Translations under genes and position numbers: made by a program
The notes under the pieces: model-generated
Seen by the model: the letters and a program-made list of their open reading frames with translations, nothing else
Databases searched by the model: none
Told to the model about the DNA's origin: nothing
Assembly (NCBI GenBank): GCA_964501945.1
Contig: CAZCTY010000003.1
Span: 1 to 54,079, forward strand
Direction: 5' to 3'
Source: 21-14-0-10-32-9 sp964501945
GTDB lineage: Archaea; Nanobdellota; Nanobdellia; Woesearchaeales; 21-14-0-10-32-9
DNA: 54,079 nt
Part shown: positions 31,662 to 39,998 of the stretch, in pieces
How positions within the stretch are numbered: position 1 is the first letter of the stretch
Layout: every line of letters starts with the position of its first letter

Positions 31662-32399
31662 TCATTTAAGCAAATCAAGCCTAAACTTAGTTAACGCGTC
31701 ATGATATTCTGATTTAAAAAAAGATAACTCCTCAAAACCACAACCAAAAAAAACACTTCTCTCACAAGATAAATTACGCGCATCACACTCAACGTTAGGA
31801 TTGAAATAATTTAAGCTGAAATTATTAGAATAACTAACCATAGGATTTAACGAATCACCATACCTAATAGATAAATCATCAAAAAAAGAATCATAATCCC
31901 CCCTAAAAGGAACATTTTTTAAAAAAGAGATATAAAAACCCCAAAACGAATCAGAGAGCCTCAATATATCAAATGAAGACACTGATTTTTTATAAACCTC
32001 ACCGAGAGAAAACTCATTAAAAACCAACTCTCGAATTCCTTTCTCGTGCTGAATTTTTAAAAATTCATTAAAACCATCAAAAAAAGAATTATAAAAATCA
32101 AAAACCAAACCAGAAAACTCACAAATCCTCTCACCGAGTTCTTTTTTATGAACAGAATCATTAAACACATCAACATCCAAATAAGACATGAGAATATTAG
32201 CCCTCTCAAAAAACTTCAAATGATGAACAGAATACAACTCAAAAAAAGGCTCTAAATTAGGATACAAACCACAAAGACCCTCCCTGACATTACTTAAAGC
32301 TTCAACTTCTAAAGAAATTAAATCATCTAAAACAAAACACGTAGATACATCCGATAAAGATTTTTTAAAAGGCTTAGCCGAAGGTAATACGAGATTCAT
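31662..32399 (-). CDS. unknown protein, predicted helical, Phe/Ser-rich
   Basis: 245 residues without signal peptide or membrane helix. Most of the protein looks like a bundle of helices (for example LISLEVEALSNVREGL, LVFDFYNSFFDGFNEFLKIQHE, KKSVSSFDILRLSDSFWGFY). Near the C-terminus the segment NVECDARNLSCERSVFFGCGFEEL contains three cysteines. I recognise no family. It is convergent with the SRP RNA and lies upstream of nothing obvious on its strand; the ATG at 32399 is preceded by an A/T-rich region. High Phe, Ser, Asp and Leu content is what the minus-strand base skew would produce. Confidence 0.55.
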   Translation of the reverse strand: MNLVLPSAKPFKKSLSDVSTCFVLDDLISLEVEALSNVREGLCGLYPNLEPFFELYSVHHLKFFERANILMSYLDVDVFNDSVHKKELGERICEFSGLVFDFYNSFFDGFNEFLKIQHEKGIRELVFNEFSLGEVYKKSVSSFDILRLSDSFWGFYISFLKNVPFRGDYDSFFDDLSIRYGDSLNPMVSYSNNFSLNYFNPNVECDARNLSCERSVFFGCGFEELSFFKSEYHDALTKFRLDLLK

Positions 32400-32451
32400 A
32401 ATAAATATTAAATAAGAAAATTAGAATATAAAAAAATTACTAAAAAAAAAA

Positions 32452-32646
32452 TTAGTTCTTTTTGAACTGAGCAACAGTTTCCAATAAATCAACTTGGCCA
32501 AGGAAAACGCCTCTACAGCACATCCTCTCAACACCTAAGTCATCGAGAACTCTGCCCCTCTCCTCGGAAACAGACTTTTCCTGATACTTTTCCCAAAGAT
32601 GACCAATGGGTTTGCCACAACTAAAACACCTAACCGGAATTATCAT
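32452..32646 (-). CDS. rpoN: DNA-directed RNA polymerase subunit N (Rpb10 homologue)
   Basis: 64 residues. It has the RpoN/Rpb10 zinc motif: CFSC (7-10) and, later, the adjacent pair in RMCCRGVF; the GKPIGHLWEKYQ helix and DLGVERMCCR segment are almost universally conserved. This small subunit helps anchor the RpoD-RpoL assembly platform of the archaeal RNA polymerase. It is the last gene of the ribosomal operon, 6 nt after uS9, with a GGTGAT ribosome site 6 nt before the ATG. Confidence 0.97.
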   Translation of the reverse strand: MIIPVRCFSCGKPIGHLWEKYQEKSVSEERGRVLDDLGVERMCCRGVFLGQVDLLETVAQFKKN

Positions 32647-32652
32647 ATAAAA

Positions 32653-33060
32653 TCACCTGTAAGATTTTTGCCTCTTAGCCCTCGCTTTACCCTGACTATT
32701 AGGTTTACGAGTCTCTTTTCTACGAACATCAGCAACCAATAATTGCCTATCATAATCTAAAAAAACCTGTCTTAAACTCTCATCATACTCAGCTAAAGCC
32801 TTCGCAATAGCCAACCTAGCAGCATCAGCCCTACTAGTAACCCCGCCACCAGTGACGTTCACACTAATAGACAACTTCTTAACAGAATCATCTGCAAGAA
32901 GCAAAGGCTCCTTAATCCTAAGCCTAGCCATGTCAGGCTCAAGAACATCTAGTGAAACATTGTTAACCTTAACAAAATGCTTCCCCTCTTTAATTGTCGC
33001 CCTAGCCACAGCGCTTTTTCTTTTTCCACTCGCATTAACAATAATATTTTTCTTTGACAT
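32653..33060 (-). CDS. rps9: small ribosomal subunit protein uS9
   Basis: 135 residues from the ATG at 33060 (MSKKNIIVNASGKRKSAVAR). The core GGGVTSRADAARLAIAKAL and the invariant C-terminal tail RRKETRKPNSQGKARAKRQK SYR (basic, ending in Arg) mark uS9, whose C-terminal Arg contacts the P-site tRNA. An upstream TTG at 33069 would add three residues. It lies between the uL13 and RpoN genes in the conserved archaeal order. Confidence 0.97.
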   Translation of the reverse strand: MSKKNIIVNASGKRKSAVARATIKEGKHFVKVNNVSLDVLEPDMARLRIKEPLLLADDSVKKLSISVNVTGGGVTSRADAARLAIAKALAEYDESLRQVFLDYDRQLLVADVRRKETRKPNSQGKARAKRQKSYR

Positions 33061-33072
33061 TTTCAACAACCC

Positions 33073-33489
33073 TTAAAATTTAGCACCTAACTCTTTACTA
33101 ATCCTCTCAACAGAGACATACTTTGCATGAGTTTTTTCAACATTAAAATCAGGCAAAGAAACAACCTCTTTATCCTTAAATGAAGACGGAACACCAATAT
33201 GACACTTAATCCTACTAAAAGCAGCCTTACCCCTCGCAGAATTATAATCAAGCATCCCTCTAATAGTCCTCTTAACAAGCCTATCAGGTTGCCTAGGAAA
33301 AAAAGGACCAATCAAAGGAGCACCTAAGTTACGCTTAGCCTTATACTCCCCCAAAATTTTTTTCCTATCACCAGTAATTACCGCTTTCTCAGCATTTATA
33401 ACATGAACAGTCTCACCCATAAATGCTTGCTTGACAACAAAAGCAGCCATCCTTCCAAGTATTAAATCTTTAGCATCTACAACAATCAT
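33073..33489 (-). CDS. rpl13: large ribosomal subunit protein uL13
   Basis: 138 residues from the ATG at 33489. Features of archaeal uL13 are the start VVDAKDLILGRMAAFVVKQA, INAEKAVITGDRKKILGEYK, GPFFPRQPDRLVKRTIRGML and RIKCHIGVP. A TTG three codons earlier is possible but the ATG fits the family start. The gene overlaps the end of the eL18 gene region by a few bases and precedes uS9 in the operon. Confidence 0.96.
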   Translation of the reverse strand: MIVVDAKDLILGRMAAFVVKQAFMGETVHVINAEKAVITGDRKKILGEYKAKRNLGAPLIGPFFPRQPDRLVKRTIRGMLDYNSARGKAAFSRIKCHIGVPSSFKDKEVVSLPDFNVEKTHAKYVSVERISKELGAKF

Positions 33490-33494
33490 CTCAA

Positions 33495-33854
33495 TCAACC
33501 CATTATCCTAATATTTTTTCCCTCAGGATTATTTTTCATAATATCCTTAATCGTTAAAGCCTTACCCTTTTCAGATATCTTCTTAAAAGCATCATCTGAA
33601 AAACTAAAAGCCGCAACATCAACTGAGTGAGAAAGATCCCCAGTACCCAAAACTTTACCAGGAACAATAACAACTTCTTTATCTTTAGTGTTCCTATCAA
33701 GCTTGTAAATATTAACAATCCTCCTATCTCTAGTAGGCTTTTCAAGATCTTCAGCCACTCTCTTCCAAATCTTTACCTTTTTCTCAATAGACAATCTCTT
33801 CAATTCAGAGATTAATCCAACGAGTTCTTTGTTTTTATGATTCATCTTTGCCAT
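33495..33854 (-). CDS. rpl18e: large ribosomal subunit protein eL18 (L18e)
   Basis: 119 residues. LIGELKRLSIEKK-like start (VGLISELKRLSIEKKVKIWK), RRIVNIYKLDRNTKDKEVVIVPGKVLGTGDL and the closing NNPEGKNIRIMG identify eL18, found in archaea and eukaryotes. It follows the tRNA-Leu gene, which must be cut out of the shared transcript or have its own processing. No pre-ATG ribosome site is strong. In the same leftward operon as the RNA polymerase and ribosomal protein genes. Confidence 0.96.
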   Translation of the reverse strand: MAKMNHKNKELVGLISELKRLSIEKKVKIWKRVAEDLEKPTRDRRIVNIYKLDRNTKDKEVVIVPGKVLGTGDLSHSVDVAAFSFSDDAFKKISEKGKALTIKDIMKNNPEGKNIRIMG

Positions 33855-33892
33855 TTTTAAGCTCTCACATATTTTTTTGATAATAATCTTGA

Positions 33893-33978
33893 TGCGAGGG
33901 ACGTGATTTGAACACGCGCACCCAATAAGGGACTAGCCCCTCAAGCTAGCGCATTTGACCAGGCTCTGCCACCCTCGC
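33893..33978 (-). tRNA. tRNA-Leu (anticodon GAG)
   Basis: Read on the minus strand: acceptor stem GCGAGGG/CCCTCGC with discriminator A, D-arm with GCAGAGCCTGGTC, anticodon stem CTAGC/GCTAG around the 7-nt loop TTGAGGG (anticodon GAG, reads CUY Leu codons), a long type II variable arm (TCCCTTATTGGGT) as expected for Leu, and T-arm GCGTG-TTCAAAT-CACGT. CCA is not encoded. 86 nt. It lies between the RpoD and eL18 genes, a position also seen in other archaeal ribosomal operons. Anticodon, variable arm and stems all agree. Confidence 0.96.
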
Positions 33979-33985
33979 GCAAGCT

Positions 33986-34762
33986 TTAAACCTCCTTGAG
34001 CAACTTTTTAAAATCGTCAAGTTGCGAATTAAATATTTTAACTCCTTCATCCACAATTTCTTCAACAGATAATTGCCCCCAAGGCTCAATAGTAAAAATA
34101 AAATCTTTTTGAGGATTAGGATAACTAATACTAACAACGGATTCATCAATACCCCTACAAGCATCAATTAATTGAGGACTATTGATTTTTTTAACATCAA
34201 TCTCGCCTTTAGCATTAAAAATCTCTTTAGGAAACTTATCTCTCACATCACTTAGCGAAGGAGACTTATTGTTAACTTTAATATCTGGCTTATAGTAATA
34301 AGACATTAAACCAGGCGACCACTTACTATGAGTCTTAGCCACACCAAGATTCGCAGTAGCAACAAGCTCTAACTCTTGACCTTCTAATAATTTAACAATA
34401 ATAGTACCAGGATGAACAGGCTTAATTGCAGGATCACTACTTTTTAAGTCTGATGCGTAAACAGTTTTAGGACCTACAACTTTTAATTTAAATGTGCAAT
34501 GAGTCGCAGGACCCACAGGAGCACCATCTTTTGGAAAGTTATAAGACGATAAATCAGTCTTTAAAACTAACAACCCAAGCCTATGCGCAACAACTTCATC
34601 ATATAAAGCAGACGAATTTTGCTTAAACTCAACGCTAGTAATCGCCATAGTAGGCACCAGTGATGAAAAAATACGCCTAAGCGTATTCACATAAGCAGGC
34701 GTTGAACCGCTAACTTCAAAAGTTGATTTTATTTTATTTTTTTCTAAAAGAGATAATTTCAT
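33986..34762 (-). CDS. rpoD: DNA-directed RNA polymerase subunit D (Rpo3)
   Basis: 258 residues from the ATG at 34762; the archaeal counterpart of bacterial alpha and eukaryotic Rpb3, which with RpoL nucleates the polymerase. Landmarks: AYVNTLRRIFSSLVPTMAI (N-terminal), DEVVAHRLGLLVL, and HCTFKLKVVGPKTVYASDL. The extra domain that in some archaea carries a 3Fe-4S cluster has only one cysteine here (IDACRG), so no cluster is expected. GGGTGTT precedes the ATG by a few bases. Upstream neighbour is uS11, downstream the tRNA-Leu. Confidence 0.95.
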   Translation of the reverse strand: MKLSLLEKNKIKSTFEVSGSTPAYVNTLRRIFSSLVPTMAITSVEFKQNSSALYDEVVAHRLGLLVLKTDLSSYNFPKDGAPVGPATHCTFKLKVVGPKTVYASDLKSSDPAIKPVHPGTIIVKLLEGQELELVATANLGVAKTHSKWSPGLMSYYYKPDIKVNNKSPSLSDVRDKFPKEIFNAKGEIDVKKINSPQLIDACRGIDESVVSISYPNPQKDFIFTIEPWGQLSVEEIVDEGVKIFNSQLDDFKKLLKEV

Positions 34763-34773
34763 AATTAACACCC

Positions 34774-35172
34774 TTAAACTCTCCTACCTCTCCTACCGCC
34801 TTTTTTACGACAACCGCCATGCGGAAGAGGAGTAACATCTTCAATTAAACCAATTCTCAAACCCCTACGAGACAGAGCACGAACAGCAGCTTGAGCGCCA
34901 GGACCAGGATTAGTAGGACCATTATGCCCACCAGGAGCCCTGATTTTTACATGAATAGCTCTAATTCCTTTATCCATTGCAAGCTCAGCAGCTTTTTTAG
35001 CTGCAGCCATAGCAGTAGTAGGACTACTCTCCAACCTATCAGACCTAACCATTTGACCACCTGAAGCTAAAGCCACAGTTTCTGAACCCGTAATATCTGT
35101 TATATGAATTATAGTATTATTATATGATGCATAAACATGCGCCACGCCCCATCTGATTTTATTATCTGCCAT
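34774..35172 (-). CDS. rps11: small ribosomal subunit protein uS11
   Basis: 132 residues from the ATG at 35172. Strong uS11 matches: VAHVYASYNNTIIHITDITGSE, the AAMAAAKKAAELAMDKGI helix, HVKIRAPGGHNGPTNPGPGA, and a basic C-terminus PLPHGGCRKKGGRRGRRV. It lies at the 3' mRNA path and platform of the small subunit. The gene is in the conserved order uS4-uS11-RpoD, and overlaps the uS4 stop region by a few bases. Confidence 0.97.
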   Translation of the reverse strand: MADNKIRWGVAHVYASYNNTIIHITDITGSETVALASGGQMVRSDRLESSPTTAMAAAKKAAELAMDKGIRAIHVKIRAPGGHNGPTNPGPGAQAAVRALSRRGLRIGLIEDVTPLPHGGCRKKGGRRGRRV

Positions 35173-35180
35173 TTTAAACC

Positions 35181-36023
35181 TCACTTATCAGCTCCCCCAT
35201 CAGCCTTTTTATCAGAACCTTTATTATCAGCGCTTTCTGATTTTTTAGATTCAACTTCTGATTTTTCTTCAGCTTTTTTATCAGAAGAAGCATCTTTAGG
35301 AGTTGCCTTTTGATCATCTTCTTTTTGCTTAACATCACCAGCTTTTTCATCGCTCTCAGATTCTTTTTTGCTCTCAGCTACTTCTTTTTTATCAGCCGGT
35401 TTTTCGTCATCCGCGCTTTTACTCTCTTCTTTTTTATCAGCTGCAACTTCTTTTTCATCAGGTTTAGATTTTTTATCAGCAGTAACTTTCTCTTTTTGAA
35501 GTTCACTAGCCTCAGCTAAAGCCCTCTCAGGATGAGCCTCATTGTTAAATTTAGAACCTGGAATAAAAGAAATAGACTCTTGCTCAGAAATTTTAACCAA
35601 GTAACCAGGCGCAGTAATTTTAGTGCCATTAACAGCGATATGCCTATGCGTAATCATCTGCCTTGCTTGCTTAATAGTTCTAGCCAAACCTTTCTTTAAA
35701 ACAACTGTTTGAAGCCGCCTGTCTAAAAGCTGCTCAACATCAAGCCCGAGGATTTCATCAAGCTCCTCACTACTAATTAAACCATATGATTTCATCCTCT
35801 CAACCATTTGCTTTTTCTCAGCAGACGCTTGAGCGGTCTTAGATGCAACCAAGTGCTTAGCAGTGTCTTTAAAATTCTTAAGCTTAGAAGAAACTTTCCA
35901 AAGCTCTTTTTTATTAACCAAACCATACTCCTTCATCAAAGGTCTCTCAGCATCCAACCTAAGTTTTTCCCATGGATGAATAGGAGTTCTATACTTGTTT
36001 TTTAATTTTCTAGGATCGCCCAT
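35181..36023 (-). CDS. rps4: small ribosomal subunit protein uS4 with long low-complexity C-terminus
   Basis: 280 residues. The first 170 residues are an ordinary archaeal uS4: GDPRKLKNKYRTPIHPWEKL, DVEQLLDRRLQTVVLKKGLA, the S4 RNA-binding domain RQMITHRHIAVNGTKIT and SFIPGSKF. From about residue 171 a Lys/Glu/Asp/Ser/Ala-rich tail of about 110 residues follows (repeated DKK, ESK, KKE, ADKK elements) that standard archaeal uS4 (about 170-180 residues) lacks. It is continuous in frame and uses the same base skew, so it is not a frameshift. Tail function unknown; it would be disordered. Confidence 0.95.
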   Translation of the reverse strand: MGDPRKLKNKYRTPIHPWEKLRLDAERPLMKEYGLVNKKELWKVSSKLKNFKDTAKHLVASKTAQASAEKKQMVERMKSYGLISSEELDEILGLDVEQLLDRRLQTVVLKKGLARTIKQARQMITHRHIAVNGTKITAPGYLVKISEQESISFIPGSKFNNEAHPERALAEASELQKEKVTADKKSKPDEKEVAADKKEESKSADDEKPADKKEVAESKKESESDEKAGDVKQKEDDQKATPKDASSDKKAEEKSEVESKKSESADNKGSDKKADGGADK

Positions 36024-36034
36024 TTTAAACTACC

Positions 36035-36484
36035 TTACTTTTTCCTCTTAACACCAAGACCTTTACCTTTATTCCTTCTAAAATTAGACTTGGTTCTCTG
36101 CCCCCTGAGAGGAACTCCCCATTGATGCCTAAACCCTTTGAAGGTCTTGCTTTTCTTCAACCTTTTAATATCATTTTCCTTTTCAAAATCCAAATTAGCA
36201 CCAAATAAATGCTTATCCTCACCAGTCTCATAATCTTTTCTACGATTAAACAACCACTCAGGAACATTATGCTTCTCAGGATTTTTCAAAGCATCTTCAA
36301 TTTTTTTAACTTCGGACTCAATCAATTCTCCTGCTTTTTTAGTTTTGTCAACGCCAGCAACAGCTAAAGCCATATTAGCATAAACCACGTCAACACCCTT
36401 TATTTTCTTCATAGCATAAAGAATCGACTTTTCACCTTTAAGATCCGTATCAGCTATTCTTACAATGTGTCTAAATTCAGCCAT
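36035..36484 (-). CDS. rps13: small ribosomal subunit protein uS13
   Basis: 149 residues, first gene of the operon. Archaeal/eukaryotic-type uS13: the start FRHIVRIADTDLKGEKSILYAMKKIKGV, NVPEWLFNRRKDYETGEDKHLFG and the basic end GFRHQWGVPLRGQRTKSNFRRNKGKGLGVKRKK. It contacts the 30S head and tRNAs. GAGGAAAG lies upstream of the ATG at about 10 nt. The operon has a long leader (see promoter). Confidence 0.97.
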   Translation of the reverse strand: MAEFRHIVRIADTDLKGEKSILYAMKKIKGVDVVYANMALAVAGVDKTKKAGELIESEVKKIEDALKNPEKHNVPEWLFNRRKDYETGEDKHLFGANLDFEKENDIKRLKKSKTFKGFRHQWGVPLRGQRTKSNFRRNKGKGLGVKRKK

Positions 36485-36648
36485 TTTTTTCTTTCCTCTG
36501 AAATACCTTTAAATTTACAAAATCGCAACTCAAATCCAAAATAACGCGACAAGAGAAACATATTTTTGACAAAAGCCAAAAAAATGATCGCCCTGCGCGC
36601 TACTAACTCGGACGCAAGATGTGGAAACACAGCGCTATTTATAAATAT
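36485..36648 (-). promoter_or_regulatory. promoter and leader of the uS13-RpoN operon
   Basis: On the minus strand a TATA-like box (ATATTTATAAAT, complement of 36637-36648) predicts an RNA start near 36616, so the leader is about 130 nt. It includes a GC-rich part (complement of about 36560-36635), with possible short stems such as GCGCT/AGCGC, a T-run, and then the A/T-rich part before the uS13 ribosome site. An open frame on this strand (79 codons) is not supported. An autoregulatory leader is possible but not shown. Confidence 0.4.
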
Positions 36649-36673
36649 TACTGATAAAAAAAATATAAAAAAA

Positions 36674-36910
36674 TTAAAGAGAACCTTTAGCTTTTTCAAT
36701 TAAAGGAAAAATAGCCTCAACTTCTGCTTTAGTCAAACGACCCATCTTAGAAAAAGACCACTCACCAGAATCCATATTTCTATTCTCCCTAGAAATCTGC
36801 AACTTAGGCGTCCCATCATTATAAGAAAAAACACTAACCCTCAAACGAGTAGTCTCAAATTCTACAGTCTCACCAAACAATTCCTTATCTAAACTTTTGT
36901 CAAATGCCAT
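36674..36910 (-). CDS. small PC4-like single-stranded DNA-binding protein (tentative)
   Basis: 78 residues. The order is beta-strand-rich core (TTRLRVSVFSYNDGTPKLQISRE) then W.FSKMGRLTKAEVEAIFPLI, a beta-turn followed by a C-terminal helix, which resembles PC4/YdbC single-stranded DNA-binding proteins (K.G.xLt..E...l). No better match comes to mind. It lies upstream of the ribosomal operon on the same strand and separated from it by 189 nt; its TATA-like region (about 36925-36940) suggests an independent promoter. If PC4-like, it would act in transcription or repair. The match is by eye. Confidence 0.55.
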   Translation of the reverse strand: MAFDKSLDKELFGETVEFETTRLRVSVFSYNDGTPKLQISRENRNMDSGEWSFSKMGRLTKAEVEAIFPLIEKAKGSL

Positions 36911-36975
36911 ATAAAGACAGAAAAAAGAAGTCTTTTTTAAATTTATGTATTGAGAAAAAAAATTAAAAAAAATGA

Positions 36976-37206
36976 TTATCTTTTACTCTTAGACCTACGC
37001 TCAACAACATCTTTTGCAGGAGGATTTTTAGAAAAGCGCAAAAACTTATCTATTTTCTGCTCATCTTCTCTCTTTTGCCTTGCTTGATCTTCAGACAAAT
37101 CAGGCATACTAATATTTAACGTGCCTGGCTTTTCTTTTCTAAACTTAGCATATCTCTCTTTTTTAACACTAACTTTCTTAGGCTTGTTCTTATTTTTCTT
37201 TCCCAT
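36976..37206 (-). CDS. small basic protein, unknown function
   Basis: 76 residues from the ATG at 37206 (MGKKNKNKPKKVSVKKERYA). GGTGAT lies 6 nt before it, which rules out the upstream ATG that would add a hydrophobic 26-residue start. The protein is strongly basic at both ends, with a middle LNISMPDLSEDQARQKREDEQKIDKFLRFSK, and no cysteines. It may bind nucleic acid or ribosomes, which is inference from charge only. Upstream promoter of T/A-rich sequence about 37255-37275. Confidence 0.65.
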   Translation of the reverse strand: MGKKNKNKPKKVSVKKERYAKFRKEKPGTLNISMPDLSEDQARQKREDEQKIDKFLRFSKNPPAKDVVERRSKSKR

Positions 37207-37339
37207 AAAAAAATCACCTTTAACAAAAATGATAAATAAAAGAAAAAAAGATTTATTTATAATACTTTTCGTTATATAAAACAACCAAAAAAAGAATTAA
37301 TAAGAACAAATAATGTAAAAGAATAGGAAATGAAACATA

Positions 37340-37780
37340 TCAAATACAAGATTGAGAGCGCAAAGAAAAATCTTCTTGCTTTAAAATTTCCTCAACATCA
37401 AATAATTCAAATGATAAGCCCCGCTTTTTTATCTCAAAGATAAAATCCTCTCGCTCCCCTAATGTGAAAAACACACATTCAACAAATAAACCATTATCTA
37501 ACCTAAAGGAATTATTAATAAAAAAAGAACACTTTTTAGAAATAAAAGCTAAAGCATCAGCAGAGTTTTTAAAAAAAAATAAAACACGAAAAAAACCTAA
37601 CTTCTCAAAGTTAATAAGCGGAGCGAGTTTACACACCCCTTCTTTTTTAAATTTGTTGTACTCATAGTGAACTTTTTTTACAGAAAAATTATTCTCACGA
37701 GAAAATTCAGATAAGCAAGAGCGAGAATTCTCACGAACCAAAAAAAACAACTTTTCTCTTAAAGGATTGTTAAAATGCAT
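37340..37780 (-). CDS. Lrp/AsnC-like transcriptional regulator
   Basis: 146 residues: an N-terminal helix-turn-helix (about 8-50, LREKLFFLVRENSRSCLSEFSRENNFSVKKVHYEYNKFKKEGVCKL in pieces) with the linker VCKLAPLINFEKLG, then a RAM-like alpha/beta domain (FFRVLFFFKNS...FFINNSFRLDNGLFVECVFFT...DFIFEIKKRGLSFELFDVEEIL). The HTH and the beta-alpha-beta ACT-like order fit Lrp/AsnC family regulators that bind small ligands. It is upstream of nothing obvious and faces away from the D-2-hydroxyacid dehydrogenase. Phe-rich, consistent with the skew. Confidence 0.75.
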   Translation of the reverse strand: MHFNNPLREKLFFLVRENSRSCLSEFSRENNFSVKKVHYEYNKFKKEGVCKLAPLINFEKLGFFRVLFFFKNSADALAFISKKCSFFINNSFRLDNGLFVECVFFTLGEREDFIFEIKKRGLSFELFDVEEILKQEDFSLRSQSCI

Positions 37781-37855
37781 TAAAATAAAAAATACGACGC
37801 ATAAATATAAAGCCTCCTACTAAAAAAATGAAAAACCTACGAAAAAATAAAAAAA

Positions 37856-38863
37856 CTAATTAACCTGATTTCTTAAGCCGCGCTCCTCTAAAAAATCAAA
37901 CAAATTATCAAGAGTGGTATTCAAAATCCTGGTGAGGCCTTCTTTGCTATAAAACGCTAAATGAGGCGTAACAATGACATTAGACATCTTCATTAAAGTG
38001 TGATTTTCAAGCAACAAACGCATCTGCTCACGCGGAAGAGCACTAAGTGAGTGAACCATTTCTTTTTCATCTTTAATTAAAAGCTCACCTTCTAAAACAT
38101 CCAAACCAGCACCACCAACCTTACCAGATTCCAATCCCTTAATTAACGCGTGAGTATCAATAATTGCGCCACGCGCAGTATTAATAATTAAAACACCATC
38201 TTTCATTTTTTGAATATTCTCCTCATTAATTAAATGAAAAGTGTGTTTGTTTAACGGGACATGCAAAGAGATAACATCAGATGATGATAGCACCTCATCT
38301 AAAGATGCGTAAGTAAAACCTAATTTTGAACTTAAATCATAATTAGGAAAAGGATCGAAGGCTAAAACATTCATATCAAAACCCTTCGCCATACGAATAA
38401 GATTCCTACCAATTTTACCCGCACCAATAACACCTAACGTCTTACCTTTCAAATCAAACCCAATAAGACCTTCAAAAGAAAACTCATCTTTAACAGTTCT
38501 AACATAAGCTTTATGGATGTTTCTTGAGAGATTTAACATTAAACCAAATGCGTGCTCTGCAACTGTATTCTCACCATAAGATGGAACGTTACACACTTTA
38601 ATACCGCGCTTAGAACACTCCTCCAAATCAATGTGATCAAAGCCAGTGCTCATAGTCATTATAAATTTTAAGTTAGGCATCAAGTCAAGAGTTTCCTTAG
38701 ACACGGGAGAGAAAACAAAAACACCTAAAACCTCAGCGTCCTTGTATTCATCAAAAGGTACGTTTTTAATACCTTTAGTAAAATATTTAACATCAACACC
38801 GAGAATTCTCTCTTTTAAATAATCAATCTCCCACTGCTCTAAATCAAAAAATACAACTTTCAT
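37856..38863 (-). CDS. D-isomer-specific 2-hydroxyacid dehydrogenase (D-lactate dehydrogenase-like)
   Basis: 335 residues, NAD-dependent oxidation or reduction of D-2-hydroxy acids. Substrate-binding NVPSYGENTVAEHAFGLML, Rossmann GVIGAGKIGRNLIRMAKGF, NTARGAIIDTHALI with the substrate-binding Arg, GLDVLEGE and the VTPHLAFYS segment with the catalytic His. An insert after the GLDVLEGE region resembles D-lactate dehydrogenases more than phosphoglycerate dehydrogenases, so D-lactate from pyruvate is a sensible guess for a fermenting cell. GAGGGG precedes the ATG by 5 nt. Monocistronic. Confidence 0.88.
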   Translation of the reverse strand: MKVVFFDLEQWEIDYLKERILGVDVKYFTKGIKNVPFDEYKDAEVLGVFVFSPVSKETLDLMPNLKFIMTMSTGFDHIDLEECSKRGIKVCNVPSYGENTVAEHAFGLMLNLSRNIHKAYVRTVKDEFSFEGLIGFDLKGKTLGVIGAGKIGRNLIRMAKGFDMNVLAFDPFPNYDLSSKLGFTYASLDEVLSSSDVISLHVPLNKHTFHLINEENIQKMKDGVLIINTARGAIIDTHALIKGLESGKVGGAGLDVLEGELLIKDEKEMVHSLSALPREQMRLLLENHTLMKMSNVIVTPHLAFYSKEGLTRILNTTLDNLFDFLEERGLRNQVN

Positions 38864-38933
38864 AAAAACCCCTCTTTTTAAAACTAAAAAAATGAAACTT
38901 AAGTAACTATAAATATGTTTCGAATTCGCTTAC

Positions 38934-39995
38934 CTAAAACAAGCCACCTAAAAGCAACCCAAACACGAAGTCAGCTGCAAAGAATAAAAAGAAAGAAACC
39001 GCGAAGTATGGAACGAAGTACTTAAACCCCTCTTTAGGCGACCCCTTCCTAATAACACCTATTATGAGCGAGGAGAAAAAAGATGAAAATAAAAGCATGA
39101 CCCCTGAGAAAATACGAAACTCATTAATAGAAATACTATCCCCCGCCAAGTCTAATGAAAAAAAACCACCAGAACCCTGATCAACATCCATACTATCAGT
39201 AAGCGAGGAAATAACAACTAGTAACTGACCACTTAATGCAAGCAGAATAGGCGCGCCGATAATAGCTGCAACAGTTATAAAAATAACATACGTAGTAACA
39301 CTAGAACTAATCTCTTTTTTCATAAGCTTAACATCTTGCATGTTAGATGAAATCTGATTTAACAAAAAACCAATCTCCCCACCCGCGCGCATACCTTCAA
39401 TCAATAAATTAATAGCTTCTTTTAGCGCCTCAGAGTCATATTTATTAGAAAAGTCAACTAACGCCTTTTCAAGATCATCCCCTGCAATCGTAAATTTTGC
39501 AACATCCTCAATTTCTTTAGCCAAAACACCAAACTTAGGACGCACAGCGAACCACAACGCCCTATCAATAGTCATACCCGCGCTAATATTTGCAGAAGTT
39601 AATTGCAAAAACTCAGGGAGAACCTCCTCAATCTCCCGCGTCCTTTTATACACACGAGAATCATAATAAAAGAAAACAGCAAGAAGAGAAATTAAATAAA
39701 CGCCAACTAAAATAACAGTCCAAATAGATAATAAAACATAAATCACTTGCTCAATGAACGAGCCTAAAAAGACACTTACAGCAATAACACCAATAGATAA
39801 AACACCACAAAAGATAGTAGAAAATAAAACAACATTCCTATGAATTTGAGAAGGCGTAGCCTCAGAACCCGCCTTAACTAAAAACTCAGATAATAAACTG
39901 CGAATACTCTTTTTATTAGCACGCTTACGCTTATCAAACTTACTCAATTTACTTTTTTTATATTCAACGTCCTCACTCTTTTTTTTCTTAAACAT
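38934..39995 (-). CDS. pilus/archaellum platform membrane protein (TadC/FlaJ family), second copy
   Basis: 353 residues with six to seven membrane segments. Basic cytoplasmic N-terminus, hydrophobic segments near 55-115, then the T2SF-type domain with LPEFLQLTSANISAGMTIDRAL, then KEAINLLIEGMRAGGEIGFLLNQISSN, typical of GspF/TadC platforms, and more membrane helices at the end. The two-gene arrangement with the preceding gene is the usual TadB-TadC-like (FlaJ split) layout in which both proteins anchor the pilus at the inner membrane. Last gene of the pilus operon. Confidence 0.85.
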   Translation of the reverse strand: MFKKKKSEDVEYKKSKLSKFDKRKRANKKSIRSLLSEFLVKAGSEATPSQIHRNVVLFSTIFCGVLSIGVIAVSVFLGSFIEQVIYVLLSIWTVILVGVYLISLLAVFFYYDSRVYKRTREIEEVLPEFLQLTSANISAGMTIDRALWFAVRPKFGVLAKEIEDVAKFTIAGDDLEKALVDFSNKYDSEALKEAINLLIEGMRAGGEIGFLLNQISSNMQDVKLMKKEISSSVTTYVIFITVAAIIGAPILLALSGQLLVVISSLTDSMDVDQGSGGFFSLDLAGDSISINEFRIFSGVMLLFSSFFSSLIIGVIRKGSPKEGFKYFVPYFAVSFFLFFAADFVFGLLLGGLF

Positions 39996-39998
39996 TTT

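Noticed and set aside
31424..31678. Open frames on both strands inside 31.4-31.7 kb
   Set aside because: They lie within the SRP RNA. The stretch has SRP RNA landmarks (UGUAA loop segment, helix 8 sequence) and no recognisable protein.
36460..36699. 79-codon minus-strand frame over the uS13 leader
   Set aside because: It spans the predicted promoter and overlaps the ends of both neighbours, has no ribosome site and has low-complexity Phe/Lys content.
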